Source: Protonemura montana
Taxonomy: Eukaryota; Arthropoda; Insecta; Plecoptera; Nemouridae
Assembly: GCA_947568835.1 (NCBI GenBank)
Contig: OX387608.1
Location: 2,332,001 to 2,396,000, forward strand
Direction: 5' to 3'
Length of the DNA: 64,000 nt
The notes under the pieces were generated by a model that saw nothing but the letters and a program-made list of their open reading frames with translations, was not told the origin of the DNA and searched no databases. Shown here in pieces: positions 20,651 through 32,784 of the stretch (positions within the stretch are counted from its first letter, which is position 1; the number at the start of each line of letters is the position of its first letter). The translations under genes and the position numbers were made by a program.

Positions 20651-22530
20651 TAAACACGCTTGGAAGTCGCTGTAAGCCTCTCATTGCATAAATTCACGAT
20701 CATGACCAAGTCATATTGAAATTGTTGGGTGAGAACTTATGTCAAATCGCTAAATCTGGGGCTAGGATGTCGATCAAAAAAGATTTCCGCATAGAAAATT
20801 TCGGAAAGTAATGTGGATTGTTTCAAATTTCGAAAATCTATTAAATGATAGGTACTTTGACTTGGCGGGTGCTTATCTCAATGTTGATTTTCTTGGAATT
20901 CCCGCATTGCTGGGTTTTATAATAATATCGCCAGGCGATTACGATGGTTTGGCGAGACTGAGCAGGTGGCCCAGTAACCTTGCTGGTTGATCACGGTAAA
21001 TTGATGCTAGAGAGGGTAGTTTCAACATTAGAACAAAAATTTGAACTGATTTGAAATCAGGTTTCGAAGCCAAATGTAATGGTGCTTTAAAAAATTTCGA
21101 AATTCAATTATTAGCATAAGATGGTTTTGTGAGTTAAATGGCTCTGGTATTAGCGATTCTCGGAACATTTTTATCGCAAATCGGCTTAGATATTCAGTAG
21201 TGTTTTGTTCCAAATCAAATCTAGACGCATAATAGCTAGACACCCACGTGACACACTCCCCTTGTGCCACGGTAGAAAATGTGTGGAACGGGAAAATGCA
21301 CGTATTACTCCCCCGGATGCGTTTAACACTGCCCTATTAAAGGAAATCAACAAACAATTCACAGCTGTTACAAATCCTTAAGACATTAGTAAATCTGAAA
21401 CTGCAAACTGACCAAAACGTGATTTGTGCCCCTTTAATGACATCATTGCTGGTCGTTCTTGTTACGAAAGGATCGGTCATGTACTGAGAGTGGAAACTAC
21501 AAAAATAGGGGTATTCGCATTGCTTTGTCGGCGCTGCCTTACAAAGGGTATGCGGTGCGCTGACCTTGGCCAAGCTTATAGTTTCGCGATCGCGTAGTCA
21601 ATATTATTATGAGCGAGTATATAGCTGTTGTCATATATTTTTCAGAATGATTTTGTAAGATTCTTTGAACCATCTTACTGTACGGCAACTCATGCCATAC
21701 GGATGGCTTTTACTTTTTAGCCCTGGAATGTTGACAGCTATTGATGAGTTACGGAAAAAAATCTCGTATCGAAAGATTTGAGAATATCCAAAGAGTTTTC
21801 GAGGGTTGCTCGAGCTCTCGGGCACACACGTAGTCGGCGCCCCTGGTATTGGGACTTGCTTTGTATTTTCATTTGATCTCTTTAGATGAGACTGACTTTT
21901 TGTTCTAGTTTCTTCAAATTGAAACCTGAAATATAACAATATATTGTTGTTAATGTATTTTTATTTCCCCACCCATTAAGCATTTGTAATAGAAACAAAA
22001 TAGGTAGGTACTGTCAGCTTGCAGTGCCTTCAGAAGGAAACACACATATGTCCCTGCTTGCGATTAAAATATAGTTTAAATATGATAATGGACTCGCCTT
22101 TCTTTTTATTCAGCTGCAGTGTACGGACGTCTGCACCTAAATCCTCAATTTTCTTCAATTTTTAACACTAACACGATCCCTTTTCCAATGACAAGTACTT
22201 CGCCAAATCCAGTACCCATTTTTTAGTTCAGCAAGCTGTACTCTCGCCCCACCACTCGGTCAAACCGATTACCCTGCACTCTGGTGGCCCAATATTCAAC
22301 TGATGCTACTATACATCGCGATGCCAGCGCCCCTCAGTGCTCGCTTAACAAGTATTTTTTGCCGTAGCGTGCCGTAGCCAAAGCTGGGTAAGGTGATATA
22401 TCTGTGTATGTCAATCTGTGGTAATATAGTATTAAGCTACTACTATTAGTCTAGATGTAATATTATTCCTTGCCAATGTACACTATGTGCGCTTGTAACA
22501 TGTAAATAAATGAAAATGAAAAATGAAAAT
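20651..22530. other. Unassigned repeat-poor DNA ending in a LINE-like tail
   Basis: No exon chain or known repeat is visible. The largest minus-strand open frame (21939-21631, about 100 residues) lacks recognisable motifs. At about 22480-22530 the sequence ends in repeated ATGAAAATGAAAA-type units, which look like a retrotransposon 3' tail. Confidence 0.35.
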
Positions 22531-22909
22531 GTTAAAGTCTCTGCGTGAAAAATGACTACCTTACCGACAAAAATGCAGAGTACCGGACAATCACGTTAAG
22601 TGGAGCCACTGTCGTATGAATTTTAATTTCGATATTTCTTGTAGGTTAACTCGCTTTTGAAACTTCTCATGCTCAAAAAATCTCCATCAATGTTTACCTC
22701 AACGATTGATATACACGTAACGATATTAAAGAGCGAGTAACCTACTATAAATATCGAAATTAAATTTCATACGACAGTGGCTCCACTTAACGTAACGTTC
22801 CGGTACTCTGCATTTTTGTCGGTAAGGTAGTCATTTGGCGGCCATCTTTCACGCAGAGACTGTAACATTGACGTTGAAACTCTACCTATAACCTACACTC
22901 AACGGTAGC
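22531..22909. mobile_element. Palindromic MITE
   Basis: The left half and right half are inverted copies, sharing AGTCTCTGCGTGAAA, ACCTTACCGACAAAAATGCA, GTGGAGCCACTGTCGTATGA and GTAGGTTA-CTCGC blocks around a spacer containing TTTACCTCAACGATTGATAT. The right outer end (CTACACTCAACGGTAG) is lost at the left. Other copies are at 16421 and 61946-63190. Confidence 0.85.
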
Positions 22910-23816
22910 ATGCTTTCAATCGAACCTGATTGAACCTAACCCCAAAGTCAACATCAATGACAGATTATTGCAAATAATCACCATACTGCCAAACCACCAT
23001 AAATATATTCATATTATAAGTAACATATGCGTAAAATATCAAACCAAGGTTCCAGCATTAGTATTCCACGGTCCAGCCTAGCTGCAGATCTTCATGGGGA
23101 AAAACTGAGACTCGAGATGCAGACAACCACGCTGAGGTCATCGGAATCAAGATCGATTGCAACCGTTATGGTATCGTGTATCACGCCAATTAGAGCACCG
23201 GGCCAAGTGCGTAATGACGAGCACTAATGAGCGTAGAGCGCACCTAGCGGCCGTCTTGGGAACCTGGCGCGTGGGACCCGGCGTCGAGCCCCCGTTCATG
23301 TTCGTTACGCGACGGTAGCCATGTCCATGACTACCAAACGTTGAATCTACCATTGAACCTCCTATGCTAGGTCATGATATACCCGTGGTAACATAAGATA
23401 GGAGAATTGAGAGGCTCTGTCAGGCGATCTCAGCATCTCCATGGCTACCAAACATTGAATCTACCATTGAACCATGCATTGCCCTGCCATCGAGAGACTG
23501 AAATAAAAGTGGTTTTAGTTGTAAACAAACTGCATATGTTTGCCAGAATGTTTTCTTAATATTGACAAACTGAACACTGAGACAGTATTTTTTTTACTCT
23601 TATAATTTTTTGGTCTGCCAAATCCGAAATCATTTACCGGTAGAAAGGTTTAACAAAAGTTACAAATACAAAAGTACAATTAGCAGGACAGTGAACATAG
23701 CAAGGTATAGCTGACCAATCAGAGAGTTTGCATTGGGTAAGAATTATAATTTATTGACATGACAGAGAAAACAAACGACAGAAGTGGACGTGAATCTCGT
23801 AGTCGGTGTTGTCGCT
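22910..23816 (-). repeat. PSMB4 3' flank with one unit of the 114-bp repeat
   Basis: At 23319-23480 about 1.3 copies of the unit tandemly repeated at 48241-49358 occur in the opposite orientation (ACCAAACGTTGAATCTACCA, GATATACCCGTGGTAACATA). TTTATT at 23750-23755 is the PSMB4 poly(A) signal on the minus strand. I see no other gene. Confidence 0.75.
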
Positions 23817-26800
23817 TCATATCTCCTCCCTGTCAGAGAAAGAAAGACAAGCGTGGTGAGTGACAAGATGGGTTGGATATGACTCAAGGGGACTGAAATT
23901 TGTTTATAATATTGACACTTTTTGCAAACTGTGGCTCTATTTTATCCAACATCATGCAACGGACGGTGGAGAGGGATTGTTAAAACATGCCAAGACAAAG
24001 ACAAAAGATCTGCTTGCAAGACAGAAAATGTAGGGGCAGAAAACTGACAGGTTTAACATTAAAAGTTGCCTGTGAATTGCATCAATATCAGATACCTTCT
24101 TTGCATTCGCTGCTTGAATCAAGCGTAACTTTTTATAAGTGAATAGGAAAACTGTCCCCTGTTCTGGAGAATGCAGGAAACAAAATTATAAAATTCGGAA
24201 AAGAACTGTGACAGTGAATAACTTACTTGACCATGTGTGCAATGGACCAATCAGATTCAAGGAATAGAGGACCATCAACCTTGACGCCCTGCGCTGTGAC
24301 CACGCCCATCGAGTACTGGAAACAAGAAGAAGAATGACGAGACTGTCACAAACTACCACCTTATAATTATTAGCTTGCTCATTGCTATGTCAATTGTGTG
24401 CAGTCCCATATGATAACCAAGTTTTAAAATCCTTGTGTGCTATGCTTGTGCTTGTTGCTATGTCAATTGTGTGCAGTTCCATATGATAACCAAGTTTTAA
24501 GATCCTTGTGTGCTATGCTTGTGCTTATTGCTGTCAATTGTGTGCAGTCCCATATGATAACCAAGTTTTAAGATCCTTGTGTGCTATGCTTGTGCTTATT
24601 GCTTTGTCAATTGTGTACAGTCCCATATGATAACTAAGTTTTAAAATCCTTGTGTGCTGTGCTTGTGCTTATTGCTCTGTCAATTGTGTGCAGTCCCGTA
24701 TGATAACCAAGTTTTAAGATCCTTGTGTGCTATGCTTGTGCTTATTGCTATGTTAATTGTGTGCAGTCCCATATGATAACCAAGTTTTAAAATCCTTGTG
24801 TGCTATGCTTGTGCTTATTGCTATGTCAATTGTGTGCAGTCCCATATGATAACCAAGTTTTAAGATCCTTGTGAGCTATGCTTGTGCTTATTGCTATGTC
24901 AATTGTGTGCAGTCCCATATGATAACCAAGTTTTAAGATCCTTGTGTGCTATGCTTGTGCTTATTGCTATGTCAATTGTGTGCAGTCCCATATGATAACC
25001 AAGTTTTAAGATCCTTGTGTGCTATGCTTGTGCTTATTGCTATATCACAGCTTATATTTAGATATGAACATCCTTACCTTGGGGAATGACCTAGCATCTC
25101 GGTAGAAGAGTGTCTGCATGGATGAGACCAGCAAGTTCTTGGCCGCCGCGGCTTGAAGCTGAGGTTTGTTCTCCGTAGCGGCTCGCATCAGAGGAAGCGC
25201 GATGTACGCACCGAAGCCAGTCGCGATTGTGTCGTCCACATACGCTGTGCCCAACTTATCCACAGCTCCCAGGAACCTGCGGAGAGGTGGGGTTATAAAC
25301 GTATCCATCCAATACCTGACCCAGCGCAGTGTTGCTTCAATTTCATCCCTCCAACCTCTCTCCCAAACAGAACTGGTCAAGTGTATGATGGTCACCCATC
25401 CAATACCTGACCCAGCGCAGTGTTGCTTAACTTTCATCCCTCCATCCTCTCTCCCAAACAGAACTGGTCATGTGTATGATGGTCAAGTGTATGATGGTCA
25501 CGTGTATGATGGTCATGTGTATGATGGTCATGTGTATGATGGTCACGTGTATGATGGTCATGTGTATGATGGTCATGTGTATGATGGTCATGTGTATGAT
25601 GGTCATGTGTATGGTGGTCATGTGTATGATGGTCACGTTTATGATGGTCACGTTTATGATGGTCACGTGTATGATGGTCACGTGTATGATGTGCTACTCA
25701 CGGCACTCCGTCCTCCATGCCAGCGATGACCAGCTGGACCCAGAGCGGATTCATCTTGGACCGACGGTTGTAGAGCACACGAGTCAACCAGTTGTACATC
25801 GCTCGTGGCTTCAGGTAGAAACCATCGTCTCGGCATTCATCGTCGATGCTGCCAACAAGCAAAAAACTTGTCACAAATATCCTCTGTCTAATAAATAAAA
25901 CCATTTAACCTAGCTGTGAAATCTGATGTTAATTGCAAACGCTTGCAAAATATTTTATTATTATCAACACTAATAACCTCTAAAAAATTGATGTCTAAAT
26001 GTTTAGGTTATTATTGTTCATAATAATATAATATTTTGCAATTGTTGGCAATTTAAATCGGATTTCAAAGCAAAGAAGTTTACTACGAGTGCAACTCGAC
26101 GTCACCAGAATCAAGGGTAGCTTTGACAAAAAACTACTTGAAAATTACATTTTTTAATGCAAAGCAAAACAACAAATTTTCCTGATGGTTCGAAACTTGT
26201 GCCCGTTACTTTATCACTGGTGAAAGCAGTTGTGACATTTATCCGATATCAAAAGAACCACAATATTATACACAGTGACCGTGTTCAGGCTTCCTAAATC
26301 CATTTAACTATAACCATCAATGCCAGTAGTTAATAAAACTAACATTTTAGAAATCGAATAGTCCCGAAAAATTTACAAACTAACCAAAACTGTGAGCGTG
26401 GAAAAAATGCCGATTTACACGGCTCACTTTACGCTATAGGATATAATTTACGTTTCCTATAAATAACTTTTTACCCTCTAGTCTACTTGTCCAAACATTT
26501 TCTTCTGGAACCTTGTGGGCTGACATCGACCTTACTGAAACTTTTCATCCCATTTCTCTGATGTAATACTGCTCCCAAAACTCTATCTTGTTGAAAATGT
26601 AATCTCTGTTGAAGTTATTTGGCCATTTCTTAGATGCTAAAGCTTCTCCGACTTCCCTATTGAATTCCCTGACATAATATTCTGGCTGTGTTTATTGAAA
26701 TAGCTCCTTCTACCATTGGATGAATATTGTCAGAAGCTTCCCATTATCTTGCTTCAAGCTTCTTCAATTTGTTTAACAAATTGCACAAGACAGACTTAAA

Positions 26801-27422
26801 AGAAAATCACGATACCTGATGAAACATTTAACTCATTTATTGAAATCGCGGACTCAGACTAGTCCACGCCTATTCTGAGCAACTCTTACTTCACATATCG
26901 GCTCTAAAATAGAGATGCATATCGGTTATTTCTGGGAACTTACATTTTCTTCTCGATTATGGATTTGAGGTACTGAAAATCAGCAAAATCTCCAGTGCAG
27001 CCCAACAGAATGCTGTCGTTGACCTTCATGATTCGTTCACAGTCACGATAACGAGCCATCGAACCGTACGAGCAAAGCATGTCGGCTGAAAGCATCACTC
27101 CTCCGTCGAACTTGACGCCAAGAACTGACGCTCCAACGACCGTCGGATTGCTACAACAAACCAGTCAATCGATTCAATAACCAATTTGCTGACATTTTTC
27201 AGGTTAAGCACTAAGTAGCCTCAAATGACAACGCAAAAAGGCAATATTATAACCTATTTGGTAGAAGAAGTGATCGTGAAAGTAGGGTACCCACCTTGAT
27301 CTTTGAAAAAAGTCAGTTCCGCTCTTGGATTGAACGTCTGGAAAATTGTACAACGCGCCCGGCGCGGGACCATTGTGCCAAAAACGAGGAGCGGAGAATC
27401 CTTCGCCGCCGATAAACGCCAT
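23817..27422 (-). CDS. PSMB4: Proteasome subunit beta type-4 (beta7) (6 exons)
   Basis: Minus-strand exons 27422-27295, 27150-26944, 25848-25702, 25276-25078, 24315-24227 and 23829-23817 join in phase to 260 residues (human 264). The prosequence has [11 protein letters not shown]. The mature body shows [67 protein letters not shown] and [11 protein letters not shown], and the tail [11 protein letters not shown]. Beta7 is a non-catalytic subunit of the 20S core whose C-terminal tail clamps the two half-proteasomes; consistently, no catalytic Thr follows the prosequence. The final exon adds only four codons. The preceding exon would itself stop one codon after its donor (AAG TAA overlapping GTAAGT), giving HMVK as the alternative end. 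Introns 3 and 4 are minisatellites. Confidence 0.95.
24371..25050. repeat. 73-bp minisatellite filling PSMB4 intron 4
   Basis: About nine copies of a unit containing GTCAATTGTGTGCAGTCCCA, TATGATAACCAAGTTTTAAG and ATCCTTGTGTGCTATGCTTG occupy most of the intron (24316-25077). The copies are highly similar. Confidence 0.95.
25300..25692 (-). repeat. 5S-SINE fragments and 15-bp minisatellite in PSMB4 intron 3
   Basis: Two antisense partial SINE pieces (25300-25465) lead straight into about 15 copies of TGTGTATGATGGTCA (to 25692), ending about 10 bp from exon 3. In the intact SINE this 15-mer is flanked by GGTCA on both sides, so the array is a local expansion of SINE sequence. Confidence 0.95.
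25917..26075. repeat. Hairpin element without the tRNA core
   Basis: The left arm (TGCAAACGCTTGCAAAATAT, ATCAACACTAATAACC) is mirrored by TGTTCATAATAATATAATAT and TTGGCAATTTAAATC. The tip retains only ATTGATGTCTAAATG. It lies in PSMB4 intron 2. Confidence 0.75.
26125..26290 (-). repeat. Diverged copy of the hammerhead-like repeat
   Basis: Related to 32195-32440 on the opposite strand: AACTTGTGCCCGTTACTTTA and ATCCGATATCAAAAGAACCA. The remaining part of PSMB4 intron 2 (26290-26940) is unassigned. A minus-strand frame there contains [20 protein letters not shown], which may be an old transposon remnant. Confidence 0.55.
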
Positions 27423-27559
27423 GATACAGCTTGTTTTGTCAGATAGAAGCAGAGTCGAAGAAAGTTCTTGATGTGCGTCAGAGTCACTGTACTATTTGCA
27501 GGCTTGCCACATCCTTCGCATGGACATTCCTTAACCCCGGCAAATAAGTAAATAATATG

Positions 27560-28270
27560 ACTTAAGTAATAATAATACTTTTATTTGTCATAAGATCATT
27601 GTACAACGATATCAACACTAGTCAATTTATACAGGTAATGTCCCTAATCCTAGTATACTAATTTTAATCTGTTAGTTTCATATTTAAAAACTCTGTCGTT
27701 TAGTATAAACATGCTTATATATAAAAAATGTTTTTAGCTTGTCTTTAAAGTTGCTTTTGCCTCTTACGATTTTAATTTCCTTTGGTAATTTGTTGAACAG
27801 TCTTCTGCCTGCATAATTAGGTTCTTTCTTGTATAACTCTAGGCGGTGGGCTTCTTCTTCAAGATTATCTTTATTTCTGGTTTTGTGGGAACTTATTTTT
27901 TCCACATCGTCATCAGCTTGCTTGGCCCAGTCTACTATAAAAAGTATTGTACAGTACATACAAATTGATGGTAGTCATAATTTTTAGATTTTTGAACAAT
28001 GGTTTTGCCGAATCTTTGTAAAATACATCCACGCACGGGTTCCTGCTAGCTTTCGCCATAATTCTAATCACCTTTTTTTGCATGGGAACAATCTTTAGTG
28101 TGCGTTGCGTTCCCCCAAACTTTAACTCCATACCCAAGATGCGACTGGATATTTGCAAAGTATACCAGCCTCAATATGTCCCTGCTGACGAGGTTTTCTA
28201 ATTTCTTTATAAGAAAACACCCCGATGACACTTTAGCCGCTACAGCCTTCACATGTTTATTCCAAACCAA
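27560..28270 (-). mobile_element. LINE 3' fragment (reverse transcriptase C-terminus)
   Basis: Minus-strand frames give GCFLIKKLENLVSRDILRLV, YGVKVWGN and, in the next frame, RRLFNKLPKEIKIVRGKSN then FKDKLKTFFIYK, the usual end of non-LTR reverse transcriptase ORFs. There is at least one frameshift. It lies just upstream of PSMB4. Confidence 0.85.
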
Positions 28271-29115
28271 ATGTCTGTTTATGATTAAAGCAGAATTATC
28301 ACATCATAAAAATCACACCGTTATCACATCCTATCCGTGGGCCTTCTAAAAATAATAATTTCAAGTACCTGTCAATAGAACTGCTCACCACAGAACTACT
28401 GAACCACATCAATAAAACCGTATAGAACTGCTCTGTCAGTGGCATCTTGCTGCTTCCTTGCAAATACAATAATGAGAACATATTGTGATCTGCACTCTGC
28501 CAAATCTTGTACACTCCAAACTAAGTTGTGGCATCATTCTATGGGATCATTTACACGCCGAGCAATTGTTCATCCTTCAAAAGAGGGCAATAACTATAAG
28601 GTACCTGGCCGAGGCAAGCTACGATCCCACCACACCAGATTTCTTCTACCAAGATTTGTGCAGACTCTGGTTAAAAACATTCAATATTCTACCACTGCCA
28701 TATTTATACATGTATTTCATTATCTTTTATATCTTAAAGAGTTAAAAAGTGTCAATTAGTGTTGAAGCCCATGGAAATATGTTGAGAGGTAACATCAAAA
28801 TAACCCTAATTGTGACAAATTGCTTCGACGAAGGCCCGCTCTGTGTAGGAGTTCGCTTTTTCAATAAACTGCCTGCGGTCTTGAAGTCAACATTGAGAGA
28901 CCAGAACTTTCAGGACAAACTATTTAATTTCCTTACATGCAATCGTTTTTATTCTTCAAAGTGATTCTTGAACTGTCCATCAACACCATCGTTTTAAGCC
29001 AATGTAATATCGACTTATTGTGTTAATTAGCAATTTTTGTACTTGACTCACCCAATGTTAGATTTGTAAATCAATTTGGAGCAATTAACTATTATTATTA
29101 TTATTATTATTATAA
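28271..29115 (+). mobile_element. LINE 3' fragment, head-to-head with the previous one
   Basis: Plus-strand frames contain LFILQKRAITIRYLAEA, LPLPYLYMYFIIFYIL and, further on, GVRFFNKLPAVLKSTLRDQ then FQDKLFNFLTC. The element ends in an ATT microsatellite (about 29090-29113). It is decayed, with several stops. Confidence 0.75.
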
Positions 29116-30104
29116 GTTCATCAAATTATTGGCTGGATTCACGTAACAAAACAAATTGAAATCGAACTCCGTGTTCTTATCTATTTGTCAGTTATTCAGC
29201 GACTCCCTCTCAAGATGTCAGCCAGCTTTTGATCCAGCTGGCTTAGGTAAGAATGAACTGCACGTCTCACGAGATACTTTTTATTAACAATTCGTGTAAC
29301 AAAGATTACAATTAAATAAGTGCACTTACCACTAACATTGCATCGTATTATTATTCTCGGTCAGATATCAACGGCTCGCAATAACAATATGGATGCAAGA
29401 AATTCTGATTTGTTTTATTTTAAAATCTATAATTATTGATGAGCGTAGCGAGCGAAATCTCCAATTTCACTGACCACAGAAAAAAATCACTCGTGTTTGT
29501 TTGTTCGCACTCTACCATCCAAACTTCTGCACCGATTTGAATCAAATTTGCACGGCACATTGTTGTTTTCTTAACTTGGACCGAGTTTGATTTTCAGCAA
29601 AATCGGTCGCATAGCTTTTAAAATTTACGAAAATGTTCAGATTTTGGGTTGTGTTGCCAAAAGTATTTTATGTTTATGTGCCAATCTTTGCTAACATGCA
29701 AAACGCATCAAAATAAAGTTGTTTCAAAGTTTTTAACAGCATTCTTGGTTTGAGAATATAAAATTTTGAGCAGAAACTTTGGGTTTAAATTGCGTTTAGC
29801 CTCATGTTAGTGAAATCGGCTTTAGATGCTGTTTTTAAATGCTGCTCATGACCAAATACCCAGGCTATTCACCAACAGCCACAGGTTCAATATGCAACCT
29901 TATGGCAACAAAGCGACCAAGTACAGTGGCATATGATTACTTATGATTGATTTAGAGACAATAAACTCTGGCAAAATCTTGTAACCTCTACAAGAACAAA
30001 CATCTAAGTCTTTGTTTTTCAGTAATGATTCCACTAGACAATACGTTCAAACAAGTGCCATTTGCCCTACCAATTATTGTGATGAGCCTAGAATTGTTCA
30101 GTTG
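29116..30104. other. Unassigned AT-rich DNA
   Basis: No exon is visible. Phrases such as CACCGATTTGAATCAAATTT and TTCAGCAAAATCGGTC suggest an old DNA-transposon remnant, but I cannot delimit it. Confidence 0.3.
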
Positions 30105-30608
30105 CTAAGTGGGTGAACTCTGTCGTCCATTTTTCCTCGTGTTACGATCCTCATCCTCGTCGTCGCTGACCGAGCTGGCCCGACGCCGCCGGTTGGAATA
30201 GGTCAAAGTTTCCGTCTCGAAGACAGTAGTCATCGGCACAGGGCTGACCAGAGTGACGACTGATGAGTCCACACAAGTGTCGGCGCTCGCAAACGGCTCC
30301 CGCACGCGGCTGTCATCGCAGTCAATGTCGGCGGCTATGTCTTGAGCGGCGGCTTGCATCTGGTTCTGGAGTCGGTCGGCCATGCGCGCGGCAAACGACG
30401 ACCGTGTAGGCTTCGTCGACGTCGACCGGCGTCGTTTCGCACGAGACGCCAGCACGGCGAGTGGTTCATCATCATTCTCACTGCCTCCACTAACCTCAAT
30501 CTCTTCTCTTTTAACACCGACACTGTTGTTGAGCTTCTCTTTTATTTGCTGCGCCATCTTGGACAGCGTGTCACGGTTCAGTCGCAGAGATTTACTTTCT
30601 TTTGGCAT
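30105..30608 (-). CDS. Small intronless protein of unknown function, probably nuclear
   Basis: A single open frame of 167 residues starts MPKESKSLRLNRDTLSKMAQ and ends RNTRKNGRQSSPT. It is markedly more GC-rich than its flanks, which supports real coding. The first third is helical and charged (QIKEKLNNSVGVKREEIEV). A basic patch (ASRAKRRRSTSTKPTRS) could be a nuclear localisation signal. The middle helix (ARMADRLQNQMQAAAQDIA) is followed by an acidic Asp/Ser stretch and a Ser/Arg/Glu-rich tail (RRRRASSVSDDEDEDR). No hydrophobic segment or cysteine pattern is present. I do not recognise the family. The lack of introns among intron-rich neighbours allows a retrocopy, but I see no poly(A) remnant beside it. 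Confidence 0.6.
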   Translation of the reverse strand: MPKESKSLRLNRDTLSKMAQQIKEKLNNSVGVKREEIEVSGGSENDDEPLAVLASRAKRRRSTSTKPTRSSFAARMADRLQNQMQAAAQDIAADIDCDDSRVREPFASADTCVDSSVVTLVSPVPMTTVFETETLTYSNRRRRASSVSDDEDEDRNTRKNGRQSSPT

Positions 30609-31800
30609 TGCCGATGTTTAATTGACTGCCCAGACTGAGTGTGATTAGGTTTCAAGAGGAAACAACAACCCCACGTATCTGACAGCTGACAGCATAATAG
30701 TCAAGCACAAAGCAGCACAAAGTCAAGCACTGGGTTGCACCGGGGCCGCTCTGCCCACATGAACCATAATTTTTTCAAATGCTTTGCTCGAAAAAAGCAG
30801 CGTATTTTGTTTATTTGGCTGCTGAAAATTATATAATGGGGACGTAAACTTGTGTGGCAGCCGCGGCAAATGAGAAGATATTTTGGTGTCATATTTTCCC
30901 GTTTCGTGCGTTTACATATTTCGGTGTTAAGTAATAACCATTTACTATTTAATAAAACTACTTTCTGTGCTCACAGGTTACTCCTTAGTTTTGATCAGTA
31001 GGCCTTATCGGCGTTGGTAACGGTTTTACGTAATTTTTTAATGTCGCTGCCTTGTGATTTAGCAAATTTGAATGGAGATTTAATTTTAAATAGCGATGAA
31101 GGGGAATTACCCCTGGGGATTTCAGAAAAAAAATCCGGCTTTTCCTGGCTGTAACATTGAAGTTAAAATTCTAGAAATCAAGTATGTTGCAGAAAAAGGA
31201 TTAAACTTCATGCTTTTATATATATAATTTTTAAAAACCTTTACTTGTCAAAATAAATTCCTAAAATGGCACATTTCCACAAAGACAAAAAGCAAATATG
31301 TCGGCGATCTCGGCGGCAGTATCTTAATATCAACAAAAAAGCGGCGAATTTGCTGAATCAGATGATTAAAAAGTTAAGAGTCTGACCAAATATTTGACAG
31401 GAGTTATGTTTTGATATCGAGCCAGTTAACAATTTTGCAAACATGCTCGAACTTTGACTCATATGCTGTGAATGGCAAAAATGTCCCGAATATCTTGAGA
31501 TTTGTACCGAATCAAAGCTCGAAGTAATGGCTAAAAAACTGCAGATCTAAAAATACAAAAAGTAAAATTCCTTGGCAAGGATTTTCATTACTCAAGTCAC
31601 ACTAGCCGCTACCAGGGCAAGCCCCGTTTGCTGCGAGTGAAAACATGGGCTATCAACAGAAGCCCAGTGATACCAAAACCAGGCAGTGAACTTGTGACCA
31701 AAGTAGTGCATGTTTCATCAATGACGCCCAAAACACCGCTCTTTTTTCATGTCAAGGTAATTGAAATTCTCACAAAACATTCCATGAACTTAATTTAAAC
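30609..31800. other. Unassigned intergenic DNA
   Basis: I see only short open frames and AT-rich sequence. The segment just before 30609-30660 would be the promoter side of the small intronless gene. Confidence 0.4.
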
Positions 31801-31807
31801 GTAAAAC

Positions 31808-32075
31808 CTTATTTAAATTGCAAGTGCTTGCAATGCGCTGGGTATTTTATTATTATGAACACTATAACCGTCTCAAAAATGTATGCCCAAACGGGTTCTA
31901 CTCCTTGGAGATCTGTCATTCTCATCAAATACACTAAAATCGTCTCAAAAAGATAGGTGTCCAAGCAGCTCAATTGGTTAGAGCAACACCCGCAACAGGT
32001 GAAGATCAGGGTTCGAGTCCCCGTTTGGGCATCAATTTGTTAAACGGTTATAGTGTTGATAAAAATAAAATACTT
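31808..32075 (+). mobile_element. tRNA-hairpin element, nearly complete
   Basis: The left arm (TTGCAAGTGCTTGCAATGCG, AACACTATAACCGTCTCAAA), head (CTACTCCTTGGAGATCTGTC), inner arm (CACTAAAATCGTCTCAAAAA), a tRNA-like core at 31959-32030 and the right inner arm (GGTTATAGTGTTG) are all present. The core has an A box (CAGCTCAATTGG) and B box (GGTTCGAGTCC). Confidence 0.9.
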
Positions 32076-32194
32076 AATTTAAGTCCATCCTTCCATGCTT
32101 CGAATACCTGCTCAAGATTGACTGTGATATCAAACTAAAGCTTGAAATATTAGCTGCGGCACATGAGTTCCATCGCAGAGACATTCAATTGACC

Positions 32195-32440
32195 CTGATT
32201 ATTTTATTTAGATGCATTTAGGAAGCTTGAACTTGGTAATTGTTATAATATTATGTGGTTCTTTTGTTATCGGAAAATTGTCAGGACTGCTCTTACCCTT
32301 GATAAAGTAACAGGTACAAGTTACGAAACATTGGGAAATTTAGTTGTTCTTCACTTAGCATTCAAAACCCAGTTCAAATAGTTTTTGTTAATACTAGTGC
32401 TAAGTTTACATCAAGTAGACATGAGTCTAAAATCAATCAT
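32195..32440 (+). repeat. Repeat with hammerhead-like hairpin
   Basis: TGATAAAGTAACAGGTACAA then GTTACGAAACATTGGGAAAT: a 5-bp stem (GTAAC/GTTAC) is followed by GAAAC. It ends with CATCAAGTAGACATGAGTCT, which in reverse complement starts other copies. Confidence 0.75.
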
Positions 32441-32784
32441 TATTTACCGAGCTGGGTTTGCATCTCCCATGCAGTCTGAATTCATGGTTTCTGAAAAAGA
32501 ACAGGAAAAACAAGGAAGACAAAAGAAAACAAGAATAATATTTTAGGCCAATTTAATTCAAATTGCAAAAAAAAAAAATCCTCAAGCCATCGGAAGCAAG
32601 CGTTCGTTGCGGGAACCCGAGCTCGACTGGCAACAATAAATATCTTAACCTGTAATAACGCGGAGAGCAAAGTGGAAGGACTAGACACACTTCCCGAGTC
32701 CAAACGACCAATCACGCGCCGCCAAACTCTCGACGGCACGACGTAGCTCCGCCCCTAAACATCAAACTCTTTGGAGTTCGGAGA

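Noticed and set aside
21631..21939. Minus-strand ORF of 102 codons
   Set aside because: No recognisable motif, no neighbouring exon in phase and no codon or GC contrast with the surroundings.
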